From positions 1 to 6,451 of the forward strand of contig JAGOIB010000087.1 of NCBI GenBank assembly GCA_017995875.1: 6,451 bases of DNA, in the 5' to 3' direction. The stretch comes from Saprospiraceae bacterium (GTDB taxonomy: Bacteria > Bacteroidota > Bacteroidia > Chitinophagales > Saprospiraceae). Numbering within the stretch: position 1 is the stretch's first letter; each line of letters starts with the position of its first letter. The notes beneath the pieces were generated by a model, which searched no databases, was not told where the DNA came from, and was given only the letters and a program-made list of their open reading frames with translations. The position numbers were made by a program, and so were the translations under genes. Below are positions 1 through 6,451 of the stretch, piece by piece.

Positions 1-3000
1 AATGCAGCTGGGACTGGTGCTGATCATATCAACAACTATGAGCAAGTCACCATTGCAACACCAACCAGTGGTATATATACTGTAGTTGTCAAAGGCTACA
101 ATGTTCCGATAGGACCTCAAAAGGCATGGCTCTCCTGGGACATAGCTCTCGCGGGCATTACTGTTCAATCACCAATCGGCGGAGAAGTTTTTAAACCAGG
201 CAACGCAAGTGTTGCCAACGACCGGCAATACATACGATGGGATGCGTTTGGTACAGGTACGTCAACTTTTAATGTTGATTACAAAACGAACGGAGGAGCA
301 GCCTGGACTTCGATTGCCACCAATCTTCCTGCTGATCGACGATATATGGATTGGTTTCCACCTGATGTCCCTACAGACCAATTGAAAGTCAGGGTCACTG
401 CTTCCAATGGCATGATCGATAGCTCCGATCAGAATGCGATCATCATGTCCCCTCCCGGAAATCTTACCGCTTCCTCTCCTTGCAACGGATATATCCAGTT
501 AAGTTGGAATGCTATTTCCGGCGCTGATTATTACCAAATCTATACTATCAAAAATGAAATACTTGCTACTATAGATACTACATCTGGTACATCATTGCTG
601 CTGAAAGATTTTCCTAATGATTCAGTCATATGGGTTACAGTCTCAGGCGTCTTACCATCTGGAAGTAAAGGACTTCGCGCAAGAGCTATCCAGGTCACAG
701 CCAATGGTGGAAACAATTGTTCCTGGAATCATGATCTTCGCATGGATTCGCTTGTTAATTTGTCATCAGGCAGATTGCTGACCACATCTGCCTTGTCAGC
801 AATGGAACCCATCACAGTTCGTATCACGAATGGCGGAACAGTTGATGCTTCAGGCTTTTCAGTTTCATATACGGTCAACAACAACACACCTTTCACACAG
901 GCATTTCCAGGTACATTAAATGCCGGTACGGGACAAGACTTTACGTTTTCAAAACTGGCTAACATGTCCGCACCAGGCACATACAATGTGAAGGTATGGC
1001 TCACGTATCCTTCAGATCCGCTAAATCAAAATGATACGACCTCCCGCGCAGTTGTGCAGCTACCTAATCCTGTTCTGTCATTACCATGGATAGAAAATTT
1101 TGAAAACTGTCCTGACACCACGCTTATATCAAATGCCACAGGTATATCTACACTTGATGCATGGGATGCACAACTTCAGTTAAATGCAAGATTGAGAACT
1201 TTTGCAGGCGCGCCATTCAATCACGGTGGTATAAGATCACTGACAGCTGATGCTATACGTACTGGCGCATCAAAAAATGAAAACCTTATTGTAACGCTCA
1301 ACATGTCCACATATTCGGTCATGGATGATGACATCAGGCTCAACCTCTATGCCATGCATCATGAAATCTTTCCCGATGTATCCAATACAGAAGCTATCTG
1401 GATCAGGGGAACAGATACTGACCCCTTTGTCTTACTAACCTACATTGCAAATGATGTTTCCACACGCGGAACCTGGCAATATCTTTCAGATCTCAACCTT
1501 ACAACTTCCCTCAATAATGCAGGACAAGATTTCAGTTCTTCCTTCCAGATAAAATTTACGCATGGTGTATATGCCTCTGCCGGTCAATTGAACAGTGAAG
1601 ATGGCCAGACGATTGATGATATATCGATGTATCGCGTACAACGTGATATCAAAATCAGTGAAATACTACATCCTGAACTCATATCCTGTGGTCTCGGCAT
1701 AGAAACAATCCAGGTAGAGGTGACTAATACATCTGCATTGGTTGTAAATGGTACTACAGTTTATTATCAATTGAATGGAGGCCCCATATACTCAACGGTT
1801 GTCGGAACTGTAGCTGCGAATACATCTATCCCTGTTTCACTTTCACCTCAGGCAGATTTTTCTGCACCGGGTACATACCAATTGAAAGTCTGGGCTTTTA
1901 GCGCCGACGATGATTTTCATTTTAATGATACTACACGCATTCAGATTCTGCATACTCCACTCGTGGACACATATCCTTACACAGAAGGATTTGAACAAGG
2001 TGATGGAGGATGGGTGTCTGGTGGTATTAACTCTAGCTGGATGCACGGCATTCCCGGCAAACAAATTATGGGTCGCGCTGCAGAAGGCGAAAATGTATGG
2101 ACCACTTCCCTGGATGCAACCTATCATGCAGATGAGATTTCTTATTTGTATTCGCCTTGTTTTGATCTAAACGGCCTCGCTCAGCCTTATTTGTCTTTTG
2201 GCATGATGTATCAACTTGAGGTTGCCTATGATTATGCATGGGTGGAATACAGAGTTGGTGGAAGTTCAACCTGGAACAAACTCGGAACACAAGGAAGTGG
2301 TGTAAACTGGTATAATCACGCATCCAATAGCTGGAATGGCGATCGGTTGAGTTGGTTGACAACCGGCATTGCTGTTCCAGTGACCAATGCTACTGTCCAA
2401 TTCCGATGGGTCCTGCAGAGTGATGTTGGTCTTGAAATGGAAGGCCTCGCCATTGACCAGGTCCATGTATATGATCGAAAGCCTCTTTATACCGGTGCTA
2501 ATATGCAATGGACCATTCCGGTTTCAGGTAATGACTGGATCCATATAGATCAGGGAGGACAAAGAGTGTTTAGTATAAATCCATCAGGCCAGGATCTTGG
2601 AAATGTAACCTTGAAGATTTTCAAATCAAACAACGCCTTTCATCTTTCTGATAGCGTATATCTCTTGTCGCGCAACTGGGTATTGACCAGTACAAATCCA
2701 CTCAATGGGCCAATCAAACTACGCGGCTATTTTACAAAAGATGAAGCCGCCAACCTTGTGGCCGCCACGGGATGCGCACAGTGTACACCGGCAAGAGACG
2801 GATTTGATGTCACAGCTTTACGTTATACCGGATCCAATGAGGATGGTGATTTTAGTAATGACATTCCTTCTCAGGTCATAGGTTACCCTCTTGATTCAAC
2901 AGCTATTGTTCCCTTTGACAATGGATACTATGCAGAGTGGAGTACGACAGGACTTTCAGAGTGGTGGATCACATCAACAGTGACTAAGTGGTCGGGTGCC

Positions 3001-4080
3001 CTCGATCGACAGATTAGCAGTGCCTACGATGATGCAGAAGAACATCAGGATAATGGATCCGTAAATCCTGTCCGCGAAATATTGTCATTGACGACACTCG
3101 ATGGTCAACAAAAAATTGGCTGGAGATTTAAAAACATCACCGTACCGAAAGGAAGTTATATATCATCAGCACGATTAAAATGGATTTCCGCAGACACTTC
3201 TTCTTCTGCAACTTCATGGATACTCCAATCTGAATTGTCTACAGATGCTTCGTCATTCGTAACATCCAAATACAATATTTCCTTGCGGCCGAGATCTAAC
3301 CAGGTCGTGCAATGGATGCCTCTGCCCTGGAGTGTTGATGACAATGCCTATTACTCACCTGATATTAAACATCTCATCCAGCAAATAACCGATCAGGCTT
3401 CCTGGACCAATGGGAATGATTTGGTATTGGTGATGCGTGGCACTGGTTTACGTACAGCATGGAGTTATGATGGCGACCCATTGAAAGCAGCCGAGCTGAT
3501 CCTTACCTATGACAGCGTTTGTACATCTTCGGGCATTTGCTATGTAGACATCAATGCAACCGGATTGCAGGATGGTTCTTCATGGACAAATGCGTATCGT
3601 TCATTGGAGCAGGCATTAGACCGAGCGTCTCATTGCACGGATATTTCTGCAATATGGATAGCCGATGGTACCTACACTCCTTTCTCAGAAGTGTCAAGAA
3701 GTACCGGTTATTCTGTTCCTCCTGGAGTAAATGTCTATGGGGGTTTTCAGGGAAATGAAACTGATGTTAACCAGCGGGTGATTGGTGCTTACCCCACAAT
3801 CTTAAGTGGTGATATCGGTGCGGGTATGGTCGCCAGTGACAATCTCTATCATGTGATTTTGATCCAAACGGGAGTGGATGGCGTTTTACTGGATGGATTG
3901 ACCATCCGTGACGGGCTCGCAAATGGAGGTACCATTGACCTTCAAAGGGGGAGCGGAATTTATAATACCGGAAGCCTGACGGCCAAAAATGTGATCGTCC
4001 AAAATTGCTCTTCACCGGCCCTTTACAATAGCCCTGGAGCGGTGTTAACGACCGTTAACATGCTTGAAGTGAAACAATAG
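1..4080 (+). CDS. Giant secreted multidomain protein, 3' part; probable subtilase (S8) C-terminal region ending in a beta-helix
   Basis: Frame 1 is open from base 1 to TAG at 4078-4080 (1359 residues); the true start lies upstream, and the ATG at 346 falls inside a domain. Window residues 1-50 (DHINNYEQVTI..P..GIYTVVVKG....GPQ) resemble the beta-sandwich after Bacteroidota S8 subtilase domains; no catalytic triad is inside the window, so protease function is inferred. Next come an Ig-like GGEVF module (about 53-146), Fn3 (150-235), CARDB-like (246-357), MAM/jelly-roll-like (362-548), CARDB-like (549-652), MAM-like (656-826; SSWMHG, YSPCFDL, IDQVHVYD), a domain ending GYYAEWSTTGLSEWW (831-995), a DDAEE domain (996-1171; AYDDAEE, GWRFKNITVPKG, WTNGNDLVLVMRGTGLR) and a right-handed beta-helix (1180-1359; YVDINATGLQDGSSWTNAY, VYGGFQGNETD). 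These modules usually bind surfaces or glycans outside the cell. No T9SS tail follows the helix, which is odd for this protein class. Coding and export are sure; the S8 identity is moderate. Confidence 0.85.
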   Translation, partial: NAAGTGADHINNYEQVTIATPTSGIYTVVVKGYNVPIGPQKAWLSWDIALAGITVQSPIGGEVFKPGNASVANDRQYIRWDAFGTGTSTFNVDYKTNGGAAWTSIATNLPADRRYMDWFPPDVPTDQLKVRVTASNGMIDSSDQNAIIMSPPGNLTASSPCNGYIQLSWNAISGADYYQIYTIKNEILATIDTTSGTSLLLKDFPNDSVIWVTVSGVLPSGSKGLRARAIQVTANGGNNCSWNHDLRMDSLVNLSSGRLLTTSALSAMEPITVRITNGGTVDASGFSVSYTVNNNTPFTQAFPGTLNAGTGQDFTFSKLANMSAPGTYNVKVWLTYPSDPLNQNDTTSRAVVQLPNPVLSLPWIENFENCPDTTLISNATGISTLDAWDAQLQLNARLRTFAGAPFNHGGIRSLTADAIRTGASKNENLIVTLNMSTYSVMDDDIRLNLYAMHHEIFPDVSNTEAIWIRGTDTDPFVLLTYIANDVSTRGTWQYLSDLNLTTSLNNAGQDFSSSFQIKFTHGVYASAGQLNSEDGQTIDDISMYRVQRDIKISEILHPELISCGLGIETIQVEVTNTSALVVNGTTVYYQLNGGPIYSTVVGTVAANTSIPVSLSPQADFSAPGTYQLKVWAFSADDDFHFNDTTRIQILHTPLVDTYPYTEGFEQGDGGWVSGGINSSWMHGIPGKQIMGRAAEGENVWTTSLDATYHADEISYLYSPCFDLNGLAQPYLSFGMMYQLEVAYDYAWVEYRVGGSSTWNKLGTQGSGVNWYNHASNSWNGDRLSWLTTGIAVPVTNATVQFRWVLQSDVGLEMEGLAIDQVHVYDRKPLYTGANMQWTIPVSGNDWIHIDQGGQRVFSINPSGQDLGNVTLKIFKSNNAFHLSDSVYLLSRNWVLTSTNPLNGPIKLRGYFTKDEAANLVAATGCAQCTPARDGFDVTALRYTGSNEDGDFSNDIPSQVIGYPLDSTAIVPFDNGYYAEWSTTGLSEWWITSTVTKWSGALDRQISSAYDDAEEHQDNGSVNPVREILSLTTLDGQQKIGWRFKNITVPKGSYISSARLKWISADTSSSATSWILQSELSTDASSFVTSKYNISLRPRSNQVVQWMPLPWSVDDNAYYSPDIKHLIQQITDQASWTNGNDLVLVMRGTGLRTAWSYDGDPLKAAELILTYDSVCTSSGICYVDINATGLQDGSSWTNAYRSLEQALDRASHCTDISAIWIADGTYTPFSEVSRSTGYSVPPGVNVYGGFQGNETDVNQRVIGAYPTILSGDIGAGMVASDNLYHVILIQTGVDGVLLDGLTIRDGLANGGTIDLQRGSGIYNTGSLTAKNVIVQNCSSPALYNSPGAVLTTVNMLEVKQ
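736..2478 (+). repeat. Tandem duplication of a CARDB-like plus MAM-like domain pair within the large gene
   Basis: Two diverged units lie head to tail, at about 736-1644 and 1645-2478. Each starts with a CARDB-like Ig fold containing SAPGTY..KVW (bases 967-999 and 1861-1893), followed by a D..NDTT motif, a short proline-containing linker and a W.ENFE / Y.EGFE strand that opens a MAM/jelly-roll-like domain. Each MAM-like domain ends in a (T)IDDISMY / AIDQVHVY strand. Conservation is at protein level; DNA identity is low outside the SAPGTY core, so the duplication is old or the modules were acquired separately. Unit borders are approximate. Confidence 0.7.
4043..4060. repeat. Perfect inverted repeat overlapping the 3' end of the large gene
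   Basis: TGTTAACG and CGTTAACA are exact reverse complements separated by AC. In RNA this can fold as a 7-bp stem (UGUUAAC/GUUAACA) with a GACC tetraloop. It encodes part of the last residues (around VLTTVN) and ends 17 bases before the stop codon. It lacks the GC-rich stem and trailing T run of an intrinsic terminator, so a 3'-end stability hairpin, a protein-binding palindrome or chance are all possible. Confidence 0.6.
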
Positions 4081-4089
4081 CCAATCTCC

Positions 4090-4114
4090 GGCTCAAAATT
4101 TTAGCCTATTTTTT
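4090..4114 (+). terminator. Probable intrinsic terminator of the large gene
   Basis: GGCT...AGCC (4090-4093 with 4103-4106) forms a short stem that continues after one C/T mismatch with two A-T pairs around an AAT loop, and is followed directly by TATTTTTT. It begins 9 bases after the TAG stop. The stem is short and partly AT, so efficiency is uncertain, but position and T-run fit. It argues that the stop is the natural gene end and that the next gene is not simply co-transcribed. Confidence 0.6.
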
Positions 4115-4162
4115 GAACCCTAAATTTACAATCTGTTGCAGGGCAGTGAAATAACACATTAA

Positions 4163-4177
4163 ATATTACCATAATAT
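4163..4177. repeat. Short AT-only inverted repeat in the intergenic region
   Basis: ATATTA and TAATAT flank CCA. The six-base arms match perfectly, but all pairs are A-T in an AT-rich spacer, so this could easily be chance. It lies about 77 bases upstream of the candidate -7 element and could at most be an operator-like site for the carboxypeptidase gene. Confidence 0.25.
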
Positions 4178-4253
4178 GTATTTCATTCCGTACTTTTACG
4201 GCTGGCAGGTGTCGGATCTATCAAAATGGACCCTATAGCTAAGAGTATATTTT

Positions 4254-4261
4254 TAACTTTG
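4254..4261 (+). promoter_or_regulatory. Candidate Bacteroidota -7 promoter element for the M14 carboxypeptidase gene
   Basis: TAACTTTG matches the Bacteroidota -7 consensus TAnnTTTG exactly. Transcription starting a few bases downstream would give a 5' leader of about 25 bases before the ATG at 4293. No clear TTG-type -33 box lies 17-23 bases upstream, so this is a partial match. The leader is AT-rich with no AGGAGG-like sequence, which is usual for this phylum. Confidence 0.55.
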
Positions 4262-4292
4262 CACACGTTTTTCGTATCGATTTATTGATCCT

Positions 4293-6451
4293 ATGTCCAT
4301 GTTCAGAATCATCGTTCTCTTACTATCCTTTTGTCTGGTACAAACCATTGAAGCACAGACAATTCTTCTAAGGGTCACCTTCCCGATCGATGAGCATCAG
4401 ACCAAAAGCGATCTGGCAAAGGCAGGTTTGGACCTGACGCATGGATTTGCAACTGACAAGTCTTCTTTTACAACAGACGTTCAGGATTTTCAACTCAAAC
4501 GTTTTGATCAACTCGGTATCAAGTACACTGTTACCATACCTGATCTGTCCATCTATCGCAAAGAGCTCCAGAATACTAAGAGCAGGGAAAATTTCCTGGA
4601 TTGCCAGGATCATACATTTGATGAGGCAGTACCTCAAAATTTTGAATTTGGCCAGGTTGGTGGGTTTATGTCTTCACCTGAATTTCTTGACCAACTCGAT
4701 ATCATGGCTTTTTTATATCCGGGCCTGATCTCTGTCAGAAAACCTATCGGTAATTTTAAAACGTGGCAGAACAATAGTATTTACGTTGTTAAAATTTCTG
4801 ACCATCCGGAGACGGATGAAGATGAGCCTCAGATTCTTTATACGGGATTGCATCATGCGCGTGAACTTATCAGCGTGAGCCAGATGGTTTATTACATGTG
4901 GTACCTGCTTGAAAATTATGACAATGACCCTGTCATCAAACAAATCCTCGATCACACTGAATTATATTTTGTGCCTGTAGTCAATCCGGATGGAATGAAT
5001 TACAATGTGGCCGGCTATAATGCAGCAGATGATGTATTTGAGCGCAATCACCGTAAGAACATGCGGGACAATGATGGCAATGGTGTATTTGACCCGGAAA
5101 TAGATGGCGTTGACCTCAATCGCAACTATGGATACGAATGGGGCTTTGACGATGAAGGCTCTTCATCTTTTGAAGGAAGTGATACCTACCGTGGTCCTTC
5201 CCAGTTTTCAGAACCGGAAGTAAAGGCTATTGAATATTTGTGTAACACGCATGACTTTAAGATTGCCTTAAATCATCATTCCTATGGCAATCTTCTGATC
5301 TATCCATGGGGCTTTAATGATCAGGCAACGCAGGACTCCGTTATTTTCAGCAACTATGCAGACATCATGACGCAGCTCAATCGTTTCGTATATGGCAAGG
5401 GATCTGAAACGGTAGGCTATACCACCAATGGTGATTCTGATGACTGGATGTACGGTGAGCACGGCATTTATTCGATGACGCCGGAAGTCGGAGATCCTGA
5501 TGATGGATTCTATCCGCCAAAGGATCGGATTATTCCATTATGTCAATCTACGCTTCAAATGAATTTAATAGCTGCAAGGCTTGTCAATTCGTTGATTGAA
5601 ATCACAGATGAATCTCCTAAGTTTATTCAACCTGGTGTCAATCCTTTAAATCTTGGTTTTAACCGTTATGGATTGCTTGATGGCGAGGTTACCATCTCTT
5701 TCAATGCATTGAGCCCGAGTATCACGAACCTGCCTGCACCGATCAATATCAATATGGAAAAATTTGAGCCACACGAAAGCAACTTAACATTTACGGTGGA
5801 CAATCAGATTGAATATGGATCTTCTATCCAAATCGAAATTATTTGCCAGCAAGGGGATTATACCTTCAGGGATACACTCACAAAAGTAAGAGCTGACTTC
5901 AAGACAGTCATTACCAACGATGGAGATATGCTCCAATGGGATGACAGCGATGGACAGCCATGGGGTACTACTCAGGAAGATTACAAATCAGGCCCTGTTT
6001 CCATTACGGATAGCCCAAATGGATTGTATGCCCCTGATGCGCACGAAACATTGTTGCTTACGCAGGATATAGATCTACATGAAACAAGTGCCGCATATGC
6101 ACAGTTTTGGGCTAAATGGGATATCGAAGATCATTATGATTATGTCGTATTCCAGGCCAGCACAGATGGAGAGTCATGGGACAACCTTTGCGGCAATCAA
6201 TCCAAACTCGGTTCCTTATTCCAGCTATATGAGGAACCACTCTACGATGGCAGGCAAACGCATTGGGTACTTGAAAATGTAGACCTGAGTTCATATCTCG
6301 GACAAACCATTCAATTACGTTTCTTATTGGTTTCTGATGGTTTCGTCCACAAGGATGGATTCTATTTTGACAACTTCGAGGTGATTACGATCAAAGAAGG
6401 CACAACCGCTACTACAGATGTGGATGCTGCTGCATTCTCCGTGTATCCAAA
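4293..6451 (+). CDS. Secreted M14 zinc carboxypeptidase with MAM-like domain and probable T9SS tail (3' end cut off)
   Basis: The frame is open from ATG 4293 to the window edge (719 residues visible). It should remove C-terminal residues from peptides outside the cell. Residues 1-21 form a signal peptide (MSMFR, hydrophobic IIVLLLSFCLV, then TIEA|Q). A propeptide-like region (about 22-120) precedes the M14 domain (about 122-435). In carboxypeptidase A numbering the visible active-site residues are zinc ligands H188 and E191 (LHHARE) and H329 (NHHSYG), R254 (HRKN, like Arg127), N276-R277 (VDLNRNYGY, like 144-145), Y376 (like Tyr248) and catalytic E398 (TPEVG, like Glu270), so it should be active. 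Residues 440-539 look like a beta-sandwich; 540-700 resemble the immune inhibitor A/MAM domain (FQASTDGESWDNL, FYFDNFEVI). The last residues, AFSVYP plus a partial codon fitting Asn, look like the start of a type A T9SS sorting domain. ATG 4293 was chosen over ATG 4299 because it is the first ATG after the promoter; there is no Shine-Dalgarno sequence to decide. Substrate preference cannot be read. Confidence 0.93.
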   Translation, partial: MSMFRIIVLLLSFCLVQTIEAQTILLRVTFPIDEHQTKSDLAKAGLDLTHGFATDKSSFTTDVQDFQLKRFDQLGIKYTVTIPDLSIYRKELQNTKSRENFLDCQDHTFDEAVPQNFEFGQVGGFMSSPEFLDQLDIMAFLYPGLISVRKPIGNFKTWQNNSIYVVKISDHPETDEDEPQILYTGLHHARELISVSQMVYYMWYLLENYDNDPVIKQILDHTELYFVPVVNPDGMNYNVAGYNAADDVFERNHRKNMRDNDGNGVFDPEIDGVDLNRNYGYEWGFDDEGSSSFEGSDTYRGPSQFSEPEVKAIEYLCNTHDFKIALNHHSYGNLLIYPWGFNDQATQDSVIFSNYADIMTQLNRFVYGKGSETVGYTTNGDSDDWMYGEHGIYSMTPEVGDPDDGFYPPKDRIIPLCQSTLQMNLIAARLVNSLIEITDESPKFIQPGVNPLNLGFNRYGLLDGEVTISFNALSPSITNLPAPININMEKFEPHESNLTFTVDNQIEYGSSIQIEIICQQGDYTFRDTLTKVRADFKTVITNDGDMLQWDDSDGQPWGTTQEDYKSGPVSITDSPNGLYAPDAHETLLLTQDIDLHETSAAYAQFWAKWDIEDHYDYVVFQASTDGESWDNLCGNQSKLGSLFQLYEEPLYDGRQTHWVLENVDLSSYLGQTIQLRFLLVSDGFVHKDGFYFDNFEVITIKEGTTATTDVDAAAFSVYP

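Noticed and set aside
1843..2508. Overlapping minus-strand and frame-shifted open frames of 80-98 codons
   Set aside because: They lie wholly inside the large gene, overlap one another, and their translations are Cys/His-rich with no domain or signal; typical shadow frames.
346..4080. ATG at 346 as the start of the large gene
   Set aside because: Frame 1 is open back to base 1 and residues 1-115 form recognisable beta-sandwich domains; the ATG falls inside the GGEVF Ig-like module.
4103..4115. TATTTTTTG as a second -7 promoter element
   Set aside because: It has one T too many for TAnnTTTG and is better explained as the T run of the terminator.
4081..4160. Frameshifted remnant of a T9SS tail after the large gene's stop
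   Set aside because: The sequence turns AT-rich with a terminator-like hairpin and frequent stops right after TAG; no sorting-domain residues are visible in any plus frame.
4115..4253. Riboswitch or small RNA between the two genes
   Set aside because: Apart from a six-base AT-only inverted repeat I see no structured, GC-containing helices or known motif.
4368..4955. Small open frames on both strands within the start of the carboxypeptidase gene
   Set aside because: Frame 3 encodes a continuous M14 protein with signal peptide and catalytic motifs; these are shadows without family resemblance.
6079..6294. Small open frames of 60-67 codons on both strands
   Set aside because: They overlap the MAM-like domain of the carboxypeptidase and show no independent coding signal.

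Overview
The window holds two large, plus-strand genes for secreted proteins, both cut by the window edges, with a 212-base intergenic region between them. Protein style suggests a free-living Bacteroidota, most likely Saprospiria or a relative. The evidence is mosaic adhesive/carbohydrate-binding-like modules (Fn3, CARDB-like, MAM/jelly-roll, a DDAEE-type domain, beta-helix), a Bacteroidota-style -7 promoter element (TAnnTTTG), no clear Shine-Dalgarno sequence, and the apparent start of a type IX secretion (T9SS) sorting tail at the right edge. The lineage is inferred from style, not from a marker gene.

Bases 1-4080 are the 3' part of a giant multidomain gene. Frame 1 is open from base 1, and the first 50 residues look like the beta-sandwich that follows the catalytic domain in Bacteroidota subtilases (S8), so the missing N-terminus may be a protease. 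After it come an Ig-like module, an Fn3 module, two tandem copies of a CARDB-like plus MAM-like pair, a domain ending in the FSEFW-like motif (here LSEWW), a DDAEE domain and a short right-handed beta-helix. The protein stops there with no recognisable T9SS tail. A perfect 18-base inverted repeat overlaps the last codons and a probable intrinsic terminator follows the stop.

Bases 4081-4292 hold the terminator, a weak AT-only inverted repeat and a good candidate promoter (4254-4261) about 30 bases before the next start. No RNA gene is visible there.

Bases 4293-6451 are the 5' part of a gene for an exported M14 zinc carboxypeptidase. It has a signal peptide, propeptide, a catalytic domain with every expected zinc-binding and catalytic residue, a beta-sandwich linker and an immune-inhibitor-A/MAM-like domain. 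It is cut inside what looks like the first residues of a T9SS type A sorting domain. With its own promoter behind a terminator, it is probably transcribed separately from the first gene. If the first protein is a subtilase, the pair would be an endo- and an exopeptidase acting on extracellular protein; this is inference.

I found no CRISPR array, mobile element, tRNA/rRNA, phage gene or defence system, and no convincing sign of a new biological system. The most notable points are the unusual order and ending of the first protein and the palindrome at its 3' end.
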